Assembly: GCA_038227045.1 (NCBI GenBank)
Contig: JBBRQD010000012.1
Coordinates: 17,967-81,966 of the forward strand
Direction: 5' to 3'
From: JANXLS01 sp038227045
GTDB lineage: Bacteria; Planctomycetota; SZUA-567; H5-PLA8
Length of the DNA: 64,000 bases
This document shows, in pieces, positions 25,147 through 33,313 of the stretch; within the stretch, counting starts at the first letter, position 1; each line of letters begins with the position of its first letter. The notes below the pieces were generated by a model. It searched no databases. It worked only from the letters and a program-made list of their open reading frames with translations, and was not told the DNA's origin. The position numbers and the translations under genes were made by a program.

Positions 25147-28100
25147 TCAAGCCGTTCTCTGTGCCACTTTCGGTGTCCTCGGGGAAAGCAGCCGTACGAA
25201 GTCTTCGATGAACTCTTTGTCCGGCGCTTCGTACGGCCGGAACTTTTCCATTCCGCCACTCGCCGCCGAATAAAAGAGCGCGTTGTACATGCCCAGCCGG
25301 TTCGCCGCGGGGCTGTCAATCAGTTCCGACGAATCCGACGCGCTCATCTGGAACAGAACGCGCATTTCGAATTCGCGCAGCGTCTTGCGGCTGAGGCTGC
25401 GGTTCAGGTTGCTGAGCGTGTCACACCAGACCAGCGAATGCACGCCGGCGTTCGGACCTTCGAGCAGCATATCCGTGAACGCTTTCGATGCCGAAGGGCC
25501 CGCATCTTCCGATGAGGACGAGAAGCTGAACTCGTCCTCCTGCCGCAGCATTCTGAATTTCTCCAGCCCCAGCACCAGAACGAAAATGCGTTTCTCCGCC
25601 GATGTGCCCTCCTGGCGCGATTTCATCGTCGCCGCCAATTCCTGCAACACCTGCGGCACGCGCCGGTAGTCGCAGATTTCGATCTCGTGCGGCAGCATTT
25701 TAATCAATTGATTCAAGCGTTCGCGAGCCGGCGAATCCGGGCGCGCGCCATCGAGAATTTTGATGGTGATGGCGTCGGCGGAATGCGCGGCGGCGAGGCT
25801 GATCACCGTCGAGCAAGCCATCGCCAGTTCCGTGTCGCCGCGATGGCCGAGGATCAACAGATTGCTGCCCGCCTGGCGGCCGAATTGCACCTCCGTCGGG
25901 CCTTTGATCGCGTTGGGTTCGCCCAGCCAGATTCGCGGCGCGCTTTCGGCGGACACGGGCTCCTGCAACGCGACGCCGCGCAAGACAAGATTGTTGCGGA
26001 TGTCGGAGAGGCTGTTGCCTTCGAAGACGACCAGCGGCTCGACGGCTTCCATGCCGCCCTCGACAGCTTTGTGCTGCAGGATGCGCAGACATTCGTCCTG
26101 CGTATTTTTCGGCAGCCAGACGGCCTGAAACGGATTGTTGCCTTCGATCATTCCGGCCATGTCGTTGTAGATCGCGTCGCCCGGACGCATCAGCAGCGAC
26201 GCGGCGGCATTGTCGTCGCTCAAGACGAGATACGAATCCGCTTCGGTGCATTGCAGCGCGATGCGCACGACCACCTGGCCCAGCGTGCTCTTGGACAGCG
26301 TGTACGTGCCGCCCAGCGTTTGCGAGCCGAGGATCACGTGGATGCCGAACGCGCGGCCTTGCCGCACGATGCGGTCGAGGAGCAGCGCGGCCTCCTGCGC
26401 CACGTTGTCGTCGTCGGTGAAGAATTCCTGGAATTCGTCGATCATCAACAGCGTGCGCGGAATGATCGCGTCGGGGCAGGCTTTGCGGAAACTGGCGAAA
26501 TCCTGCACGCGCGCTTTTCTGAAAAGCTCGCCGCGATGGCTGAGTTCGCGATCGATGCGCTGTAACACGCTGAGCGCGAATTCGCGGTCGCTCTCGATCG
26601 CCACGACGCGCGCGTGGCGCAGGTGATGCACGCCGTACGTTTTGAATTCGACGCCCTTCTTGAAATCGATCAGATAAAATTCCAGTTCGCGCGGGCTGTA
26701 CCACGACGCGGCGTTGGTGATCACGACATGGAAAAGATTCGATTTTCCGGAGCCGGTCTTTCCGGCGATCAGCGCGTGCTGCGCGGTCCCGCGGCCCAGC
26801 TCGAGATGCTGCAAGCGGTCCGCGCCGGACTTGCCCAGCGGCACGCGAACGCTCAGATCCGAATTCGAGAGCCAGAATTGCTCGGGCTTCGGCAGCACGA
26901 CATCGAACGGCACCTGCACGCGCGCCGACTCGCGGCACTGCTTGCCGATCGAGTTGACCAGCGCGTCGATTTGCGTGCTCGACGGCAGCGCTTCATACTC
27001 GAAGCGCGGGAAATTCAGCGCTTCTTCTTCAACGACGAAACCCGTTCCGCGGTCGGCCAGGATGACGCCGTTTTTCTTGAGCTGCGGAAGATCCATGTTC
27101 TGCGAAAGCTTCTGCACGCTGTTGTGCAGGATCACCGTGTACACGCCGCAGCGCACGCCACTCTTGATGATGCTCGCCAGCCGTTCCAGCGCCATCTCGC
27201 TGAAGCCCGTCGGAAAATCGCCGATCACAACGAAGCGATACGGCTCGGCCATCTGGCCGGCTTCCTTGTTGTAGTCGTCGATCGACGGATATCGATTACG
27301 CAGGAATTTCTGGATCACCTTCTCCATGTGTTCGGTCAGTTCTGTCAGCTTGCGCTCGATATGCGCGCCGTCGCTCCAGATGCGTCCGTTTACGAGCGTC
27401 TCGTCGTAATCCGCGAGATGCATGAGGCCGGCGAAATTCTGGCCCAGGCCGATGGGATCGATGATCGTCAATTTCGTCTTCGCGGGCGGAAACGAGCGCA
27501 GCAGATTCAGCACCGTGCTCGACACGATTTTCATCGCATCGTCGCGGCGGCCCGCTCCGGCGCGGATAAACAGCGATCCGCACAGCGGATACGACAGGAC
27601 GACGGGAATGGTTTTGTCGAACGAACTCGGAATTGAAAACGCGCCCTCGCTTTCGGCTTCTGGAGCGAGCGAATTGAGATCCAGATTCAGCGTGCCGATG
27701 GGCACTTCCTTGATGAAATCGTCCGGCAGCCGGCAGCCTTTTTCTTCCACTGTCGTCCACGGCGGATGGCTGGCGACAAAGCCGCGTTTCAAGTCGGCGA
27801 CGAACGCCTGAGTCTCGGCCAGCGCGGTGTTCCATTGGGACGCCAACCGTGCGAGCGCCGTATTTTTGCCGGTTTCGGACGCCTGCTTCTGCGAGACATA
27901 TTGTTCTTTGCGCCGGGCGAGAGCGGCATTGCGTTCGGCGCGGAGTTTCACGTCGGATGCGGCCAAGCCATCCGCAAGATTCTTTTGCGCCGTGTCGCGG
28001 CGCTGCTGCACGCGGGCGACGAGCTTGTCACGGCGTTCCTGCAGGAAGGCCATCGCGTCGCGGAGCGGTTTGCCGTCCTCCGACATCTGCTGCTGCGTGC

Positions 28101-29022
28101 GTTCTTCCGCGTCGTTGGTATTCTTCACGCGCTCGCAGCCCAGCGTGGCAATGCCCGCCATGTAATTGTCATGCTCGCGGGCTTTGAGAAGTTCCAATAT
28201 GTCGCTCGACTCGTTTGCGTTCTCCAAAAGTTCGGACGTGATTTGAAGCACGCGATCTTTTCGGGCCGAATGCAGCGAAAAAATCAGAATGCACGCCACG
28301 ACGAACAGGACCGCAATTCCCAGAGCCAGCGGGTTTTTGGGATCGGCGTGAAATAACCCGCCATAGAGTCCCAGACACGCCGTCAGTGCCAGGGCAAAGG
28401 CGAGCGATGGCGACATGCCGCCCCTGAGCGCGTTGCGCGCCGATTCGATTTTTTGCGCGACTTCGACCAACCGCCGATCGAAGCTGCCGAGCGTCATTGC
28501 TGTTTCGGTGTTGCCGGCAATGGCCTTTGCGCGCAGCGTCTCGAGCCGCACGCCGCGTTTGCGGGCGAGAGTGACAACATCGTCTTTCTGTTCCCTCGTG
28601 ATGACGCTCATGGCGTCAAGACGCGAGGCGTTTTGCGCGCTCTCGGCTTCAAACAGCGCGCGCCTGCTCTCGTGTTCGGCCAGGGCCTTTTCGCGCGCCT
28701 CGCGGCGGCGTTCGGTCCAGGCGTTTTTACGCTCGTTGATCTGGCGTTCGAGTTTCGCCTTTAAGTTGGCGGCGGCTCTGCGGGCCTTGGCGCCGTGCAA
28801 TTTCCAGCGCGCCTCGATGCGTTCCTGCGCCTGCTGCGTCTCCAGCACGTTCGTTTCGAGGCCGGCAGCCAGGTCATGGTCCAACTGCTCGCTGAACTTC
28901 TTGAATTCTTCGTCCGCTTTCTTCGTGAACGCGTCGTGCGCGGTCAGCGCGGTGCGGCGCGATTGCAGAATTTCCGCGAGCCGGGATTTCAGATCGCCTA
29001 GCTTTGCGAGTATGCGGTCCAT
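25147..29022 (-). CDS. FtsK/SpoIIIE-type ATPase of a type VII-like system (EccC/EssC-like)
   Basis: A protein of 1,291 residues. The first 200 or so are charged heptad-rich coiled coil. Two transmembrane helices follow around residues 205-265 (SLAFALALTACLGLYGGLF and ALGIAVLFVVACILIFSLHS), then more coiled coil. The FtsK ATPase core has Walker A IAGKTGSGKSNL, the strand LEFYLIDFKKGVEF and Walker B TLLMIDEFQEFF. A second ATPase-like domain (GSNLLILGHRGDTELAMAC) has lost its Walker A lysine, as in the downstream domains of EccC/EssC. EccC-like motors drive export of WXG100 substrates, and three WXG100-like genes lie directly upstream. The ATG at 29022 follows GAGGAG. Confidence 0.88.
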   Translation of the reverse strand: MDRILAKLGDLKSRLAEILQSRRTALTAHDAFTKKADEEFKKFSEQLDHDLAAGLETNVLETQQAQERIEARWKLHGAKARRAAANLKAKLERQINERKNAWTERRREAREKALAEHESRRALFEAESAQNASRLDAMSVITREQKDDVVTLARKRGVRLETLRAKAIAGNTETAMTLGSFDRRLVEVAQKIESARNALRGGMSPSLAFALALTACLGLYGGLFHADPKNPLALGIAVLFVVACILIFSLHSARKDRVLQITSELLENANESSDILELLKAREHDNYMAGIATLGCERVKNTNDAEERTQQQMSEDGKPLRDAMAFLQERRDKLVARVQQRRDTAQKNLADGLAASDVKLRAERNAALARRKEQYVSQKQASETGKNTALARLASQWNTALAETQAFVADLKRGFVASHPPWTTVEEKGCRLPDDFIKEVPIGTLNLDLNSLAPEAESEGAFSIPSSFDKTIPVVLSYPLCGSLFIRAGAGRRDDAMKIVSSTVLNLLRSFPPAKTKLTIIDPIGLGQNFAGLMHLADYDETLVNGRIWSDGAHIERKLTELTEHMEKVIQKFLRNRYPSIDDYNKEAGQMAEPYRFVVIGDFPTGFSEMALERLASIIKSGVRCGVYTVILHNSVQKLSQNMDLPQLKKNGVILADRGTGFVVEEEALNFPRFEYEALPSSTQIDALVNSIGKQCRESARVQVPFDVVLPKPEQFWLSNSDLSVRVPLGKSGADRLQHLELGRGTAQHALIAGKTGSGKSNLFHVVITNAASWYSPRELEFYLIDFKKGVEFKTYGVHHLRHARVVAIESDREFALSVLQRIDRELSHRGELFRKARVQDFASFRKACPDAIIPRTLLMIDEFQEFFTDDDNVAQEAALLLDRIVRQGRAFGIHVILGSQTLGGTYTLSKSTLGQVVVRIALQCTEADSYLVLSDDNAAASLLMRPGDAIYNDMAGMIEGNNPFQAVWLPKNTQDECLRILQHKAVEGGMEAVEPLVVFEGNSLSDIRNNLVLRGVALQEPVSAESAPRIWLGEPNAIKGPTEVQFGRQAGSNLLILGHRGDTELAMACSTVISLAAAHSADAITIKILDGARPDSPARERLNQLIKMLPHEIEICDYRRVPQVLQELAATMKSRQEGTSAEKRIFVLVLGLEKFRMLRQEDEFSFSSSSEDAGPSASKAFTDMLLEGPNAGVHSLVWCDTLSNLNRSLSRKTLREFEMRVLFQMSASDSSELIDSPAANRLGMYNALFYSAASGGMEKFRPYEAPDKEFIEDFVRLLSPRTPKVAQRTA

Positions 29023-29116
29023 GCGTCTCCTCGTTGAATCATAAAAAAAGCTCACTATTCCATGTCAGTCATCAGCCGTTCGTTATCAATATAGTCGCGC
29101 ATTCCTTGCGCGGCCG

Positions 29117-29335
29117 TCAACGGCATTCGTTAATGACTCGTCGCAGGAGCTGATCGATATTGTTCATGCCATGCCCCGCATTCAGCGCTGCGACGCGCAG
29201 TTCTTCGAGGTACTGCTTTTCGAATTCTTCGCGTGCTTTATCGTTCCACGCCGAGCCGGCATGGGCCCATTGCGTTTCGATATCCTTCACTGCCTTTTTC
29301 AGAAGCGACTGGCTGTCGCTAAGACTGTATGCCAT
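29117..29335 (-). CDS. WXG100-like small helical protein
   Basis: A 72-residue all-helical protein with a central turn HAGSAWNDKAREEFEKQYLE. WND takes the place of W-x-G, and the aromatic/acidic pattern after it (F, then Y) matches WXG100 hairpins. The N-terminal helix is SDSQSLLKKAVKDIETQW. It has no signal peptide, as expected for type VII substrates. It lies immediately upstream of the FtsK ATPase, separated by 94 bp that include that gene's GAGGAG site. Shorter than the usual 100 residues. Confidence 0.75.
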   Translation of the reverse strand: MAYSLSDSQSLLKKAVKDIETQWAHAGSAWNDKAREEFEKQYLEELRVAALNAGHGMNNIDQLLRRVINECR

Positions 29336-29434
29336 GGTAATGCCTCAATAAAGTAGTTGGGGCGTCTCGCCCCAACAAAAAACATTAGTATTCCGGCCTT
29401 GTTGAACCGGGACGGCTCAACCACTTTTTTTAGC

Positions 29435-29941
29435 TCATCCTGTTCCGGCGTCCGGTACGGTAAGACGAAAATACTCTTCGAGTTTTTCAGTCAGCAAATC
29501 GAGTTGCGCGAGTCCCGTCGGAATTCCCGAATCCAGCGCGCCCGCCAGGTTGTTGACCGGACCAATTTGGTTTTCAATTTCGCGTTCGAGCAGCGAGAGC
29601 CATTTTTTGACGGCCTTGAGTTTGACCTCGGCTTCTTCCTTGCGCATTTCGGCTTTGCGCAGTTCTTTGCGCTCTTCGATGCAACTCGATTTGCCGTAAA
29701 TATTTTCGTTGTTTTTCGCCATGGAGAGCACGGTCCGGGCATCGAGCCGCGCCTCTTCGCGTTTGCGGAGTTCCGATGTCCAATACGGCAGTTGTTCGGT
29801 CTGCAGCCACTGCATGACCTTGCGCGCGTCCCCGCGGATGCCGGTGATCGCCTGCTGGCAGGTCTCGTTGAATTTGACGAAATGACGCCGGAATTCCTTG
29901 ATCACTTCCGGCGAATCGATCCGCGCGCTGTTGTGCCACAT
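29435..29941 (-). CDS. Coiled-coil protein of the type VII-like locus
   Basis: A 168-residue predicted all-helical protein with no signal peptide. The first helical hairpin (residues 10-50) resembles the WXG100 pattern without the turn, including KFNETCQQAITGIRGDARKV. A strongly charged coiled coil follows (EERKELRKAEMRKEEAEVKL) and a last helix around LDLLTEKLEEYFRL. No family could be named. It starts 12 bp after the stop of the upstream WXG100-like gene, so they are certainly one operon. It may be a chaperone, an effector scaffold or a longer WXG-type partner; this is inference. Confidence 0.7.
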   Translation of the reverse strand: MWHNSARIDSPEVIKEFRRHFVKFNETCQQAITGIRGDARKVMQWLQTEQLPYWTSELRKREEARLDARTVLSMAKNNENIYGKSSCIEERKELRKAEMRKEEAEVKLKAVKKWLSLLEREIENQIGPVNNLAGALDSGIPTGLAQLDLLTEKLEEYFRLTVPDAGTG

Positions 29942-29953
29942 CGCTGCTTGTCC

Positions 29954-30220
29954 CTACTCGAGATATTCTTGAATTTTCTGAGCCTTGCGCAGCAGAAACG
30001 GAATGTGCTGGTCGGACGCGTCGACGAATTTGCCCAGCGCGCCGATCATTTTCTCGAACTGGTCGGCGAACTTGGCCTGTTCCTGATCCTGCCAGGTTTC
30101 ACCCAGCTTGATAAAGCGCCGCTGGATTGTCGTTATCTGCGATTGCATTTCAGTATTGAAACGCTTGAGGTCAAAAGCGAAGCGGCGCAATTCTTCCGGG
30201 TCGACGACTGCTTTAGACAT
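29954..30220 (-). CDS. WXG100 family protein, first gene of the type VII-like locus
   Basis: An 88-residue helical hairpin protein. Helix one is PEELRRFAFDLKRFNTEMQ. The turn LGETWQDQEQAKFADQFEKM carries W-Q-D, followed by the Phe spacing seen in WXG100 proteins. Helix two ends in FLLRKAQKIQEYLE, and its last residues resemble a YxxxD/E-like export tail, although the exact motif is not met. No signal peptide. It leads a four-gene minus-strand operon ending with the FtsK ATPase. Confidence 0.82.
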   Translation of the reverse strand: MSKAVVDPEELRRFAFDLKRFNTEMQSQITTIQRRFIKLGETWQDQEQAKFADQFEKMIGALGKFVDASDQHIPFLLRKAQKIQEYLE

Positions 30221-30406
30221 GGGTTAATACTCCAGCAAAGACGGGGCTGCCCGTTTTAAGTAAGTCGAACTTGCGCCACAAATTATTGCTGCCCGCGCGT
30301 TTTTTTTCCAGCGGCGAAATGGCTGCAGTGGAGGATGAGGAGGTTCACGATAGACAAAAAGAGGCAATAAAGGATGAAGTGAATACCTCGCGGCCGCGGC
30401 TCGTCG

Positions 30407-30982
30407 TTATAGTTTCTGGCGGATTTTTGGATTCATGCACCAGCGACCGTCCTTCTGTCGCTCCAGTTGAATAAGCTGGTTTTCACCGAGACTGTAGCAG
30501 AACCATTTGACGCCATGGACTTCGCCTTGCGTGGTCAACTTGGCGGTCTGCATTTCGCGGATCGTTTTGAGCATCACCTGGCGTCCTTTGACCTTGTCGT
30601 CGCCCTGATTGGCGGCCACGGCTGCATCGACGGATTTGTATTTATCGAGCATCCGTTGTGTAAAATCGGGCGTTGAAAGCCACGCGATCTGATAGGCGAG
30701 ATCCTTGGCTTCGAGCGCTTTTGCGATCGACTCGAACGCCTTTTCCGGCGTGTCCTGCGGATACTTGGCCGCATCCTGCTTAATACCCGTTTCGGGAGCA
30801 TCAATCTGGGGCGGCGGCACGGCGATAGCGCTTGGCGTGGCAACGGGTGCGCTCAGAACCGGAATGGTGGAAGGCACCGCGGGCTTCGGAGCGACCAAGT
30901 TCGTATCGCCGCAGCCTGTCACTGCGAGCGACAATACCAGAACAAGCGCGGCGGTCGGTAAGACATTGGAACGGAAAAACAT
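30407..30982 (-). CDS. Lipoprotein of unknown function
   Basis: A 191-residue protein. The N-terminus (MFFRSNVLPTAALVLVLSLAVTGCGD) is a type II signal with lipobox VTGC. A Pro/Ala-rich linker of about 45 residues leads to a small alpha+beta domain (TPEKAFESIAKALEAKDLAYQIAWL) with a conserved-looking WFCYSLGENQLIQLERQ near the end, suggesting a SnoaL/NTF2-like fold by eye. The start at 30982 has GGAG at a 10-base spacing. It is transcribed toward the type VII-like locus, but 186 bp separate them, so linkage is uncertain. Confidence 0.75.
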   Translation of the reverse strand: MFFRSNVLPTAALVLVLSLAVTGCGDTNLVAPKPAVPSTIPVLSAPVATPSAIAVPPPQIDAPETGIKQDAAKYPQDTPEKAFESIAKALEAKDLAYQIAWLSTPDFTQRMLDKYKSVDAAVAANQGDDKVKGRQVMLKTIREMQTAKLTTQGEVHGVKWFCYSLGENQLIQLERQKDGRWCMNPKIRQKL

Positions 30983-31101
30983 AACGGTGAAGCTCCGATT
31001 ATTTGGGGATAACGAACGCAGGACAGATTTGAATTGCAACGGGGGATTTAATCAAACGCCTTTTCGGAACGATTATTTATTTTCACATACTGCCATAAGT
31101 T

Positions 31102-32460
31102 TCATTGGATGACGCCCAGCCATCTCGAAACCCAGCGCGTCGCCGAGTTGAATTTAGCGATTGCACCGCCTATCGCCGCCGCGATCCAATTCTCGCCGGC
31201 TGTGTGGTAATCGAAAACGCTCGGCGCCGGGCCCGGGGTGCCCAGGAAAAACCAGCCCGCCATCGCGCGCAGCAGCGGATCCCACAGCACCGCGACCAGG
31301 CAGCCAAATGCCAGCGACGGGCCGAAAGGAATGTAGTTGCCTTGATAGACCTCCTCTTTCTTGCCATCGTCGTTTTTGACGATGTCCCCTCCCGGCATAC
31401 GCCCGATTTTTTTCAGATACAAATAAAACGGAAACGCGGCCAGCAGCATTGCGCCAATTCCCACCAGCATCCCGAATGGGATCAAATGCTCGAGCGTCGG
31501 ACCGCTTTTCATGAAACTGAAGCGCTCGTTCAAAATCGCGGCGACGATCAGCAGGATCGCTCCCAAGAGCGGCAGAGGCCAGAGTATCGGTTCAAACGGC
31601 TCGCCGTCGTCCGGCAAATCGAACGTGGGCGGCAGCGGCGGCTTCCAATTCTTTCCCTGGCGCGTGCGCTGTATTTTGTTCCATAAGATTTTTGCGACGC
31701 CGGTAGTCGCGCCGGTCATCACGCCGATCAAAATGGCCATCAGCGCCAGCTTCCAGCCCACCAGGGCGCCAAACATGCCCAGCATGTGGACGTCGCCCAT
31801 ACCCATTGCTTCAGGCGGCGCCTCGTCGATGCCGCGGATTTTATTCCGCACGAAAATCAGCGCCGTCACGAAGAAGCCCACGCCCCACAAAAATCCCGCG
31901 CCAATCGCCAGCCCGCTGAAACTGTCGATCAGACCGTTGAGCACCGTGCTCTGCATCCAGATTGTTTTCGACGGATGCAGATCGTCCGGGTAAATCACAC
32001 TCGCGATCAGCGCCGGCAGAATCCACCACAGCGTCGTTTCGATCGGGATCAGCCAGACTTCGAGATCGACGATGGAGAGCAGGATCAGATCGACGATCAA
32101 AAAAAGTTCGATGCCGAACCACGCGCCAGGCATCGGTCCGCCGGGCCCGTGGTTGAGTTCGAAGAATTGATACGCGCTGAGCGCAAACAGCGCCGACATG
32201 AGCAGCTCCGCCACAAGATAACGCGGTGGAATCGGCACCGCGCAGTAGCGGCATCTGCCCTTTAAACAACAAAAACTTAAAATCGGAATATTGTCGAACC
32301 ACGCGAGCTGATGCTCGCATTTCGGACAGAACGAGCGCTGCCGCTTCCAGGTCGAAATGCCGCGCGGCAAACGATAGGACGCCATATTCGCGTAGCTGCC
32401 AAAAATCGCGCCAAGCATGGCGGCGGAGACAATCCAAAATATGGGCGGAACCATGTTCAT
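31102..32460 (-). CDS. Prepilin peptidase (A24 family), extended form
   Basis: A 452-residue integral membrane aspartic peptidase that would cleave type IV pilin or pseudopilin leaders. The N-terminal cytoplasmic zinc loop has paired cysteines (CPKCEHQL then CRYC). The catalytic aspartates lie in LLSIVDLEVWLIP and in GMGDVHMLGMFGALVG (GxGD). The length is about 200 residues more than PilD. The extra part includes a cytoplasmic loop with QRTRQGKNWKPPLPP, a further pair of helices and a second long loop before the C-terminal FGPSLAFGCLVAVLW. No pilin genes are in the window. Confidence 0.92.
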   Translation of the reverse strand: MNMVPPIFWIVSAAMLGAIFGSYANMASYRLPRGISTWKRQRSFCPKCEHQLAWFDNIPILSFCCLKGRCRYCAVPIPPRYLVAELLMSALFALSAYQFFELNHGPGGPMPGAWFGIELFLIVDLILLSIVDLEVWLIPIETTLWWILPALIASVIYPDDLHPSKTIWMQSTVLNGLIDSFSGLAIGAGFLWGVGFFVTALIFVRNKIRGIDEAPPEAMGMGDVHMLGMFGALVGWKLALMAILIGVMTGATTGVAKILWNKIQRTRQGKNWKPPLPPTFDLPDDGEPFEPILWPLPLLGAILLIVAAILNERFSFMKSGPTLEHLIPFGMLVGIGAMLLAAFPFYLYLKKIGRMPGGDIVKNDDGKKEEVYQGNYIPFGPSLAFGCLVAVLWDPLLRAMAGWFFLGTPGPAPSVFDYHTAGENWIAAAIGGAIAKFNSATRWVSRWLGVIQ

Positions 32461-32668
32461 GATGTTCTTAGAATCGAGTTAAACACACAAGAACACAAGC
32501 GAAAAACCGCACCTTTAAATAACGCATTTTCAAACATCCTTAACATTTCAATTGACACCAATGCACTTGAGCATTATGACATTTCAACACGAGGCCATCG
32601 TTTCGGTGGAGCGGTGAATCCTTTTCGAAATTTTTATCAACCGGTGTCGACGTTTTCCGAGGTGAGTC

Positions 32669-33052
32669 ATGCCTAGAGCGGCGTGTTGCATCGTCGAAGG
32701 CTGCGAGAGTCTGTCACATGCCAAGGGTTATTGCCGGCGCCATTATGGCCAGATTTGGCGGCGCGGCACCATTTACAACGAGACGCCGAAGGAAAATACC
32801 ACGGCGCCTGAAAGCGACATGCGCCGCGACGACCGTCTGCGCGCGCTGGAACGCGAGTTGAAAAAAGCCCAGCAGATGTACGACGTGGTGGTCGGCTATC
32901 AAGGGCGCATCAAGTGGCGCCGCGAGATGGAAGCCGTTCAACACGAAATCCGAAAAATTGCCGAGCAAGAGAGTGACTTGATGGATAGCGACACGGAAAT
33001 TCACTCCGAAACTCCAGCACTCGCGCAAAATCATAAATTCGGCGTGGCATAA
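32669..33052 (+). CDS. Small protein with N-terminal zinc-knuckle-like motif and coiled coil
   Basis: A 127-residue protein. The start CCIVEGCESLSHAKGYCRRHY (Cys, Cys, Cys, His) resembles the zinc-binding leader of some phage and HNH-associated proteins, in which C-x4-C and C-x2-H pairs hold the metal. The rest is a charged helix (RLRALERELKKAQQMYDVVVG, then EMEAVQHEIRKIAEQES). No nuclease motif follows, so function is unknown; nucleic-acid binding is a guess. GAGGTG precedes the ATG. Confidence 0.7.
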   Translation: MPRAACCIVEGCESLSHAKGYCRRHYGQIWRRGTIYNETPKENTTAPESDMRRDDRLRALERELKKAQQMYDVVVGYQGRIKWRREMEAVQHEIRKIAEQESDLMDSDTEIHSETPALAQNHKFGVA

Positions 33053-33087
33053 AAAAAGCGGGGCGCTTGACGCCCCGTCTTTTTTTG
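33053..33087 (+). terminator. Rho-independent terminator
   Basis: GGGGCG and CGCCCC form a compact stem around CTTGA, preceded by an A-run and followed by a run of seven Ts, so it can act on either strand. It starts one base after the zinc-knuckle protein stop. Confidence 0.9.
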
Positions 33088-33313
33088 CCGTTTCATCTGG
33101 CTTTGCAGGGGCGATGCTTGGCGCACGTGGCCGGCGCATGGATTGATTCCATACCCGCCGCGCTGCGATTTTTTATCTCAAGCACAATGCCACTGAAGTC
33201 CAATGGGTTTTGATCGGTGTGGAAGAAATGGCAGTAAAACGAGAGCCGATTATGTCTTTGGTTAACACACATCCCCGGTATCGCCGGGCATCATTTTTAA
33301 TGGAAATTACGCT

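Noticed and set aside
30271..30474. 67-codon plus-strand open frame before the lipoprotein end
   Set aside because: No ribosome site and no protein features; it overlaps the real lipoprotein gene.
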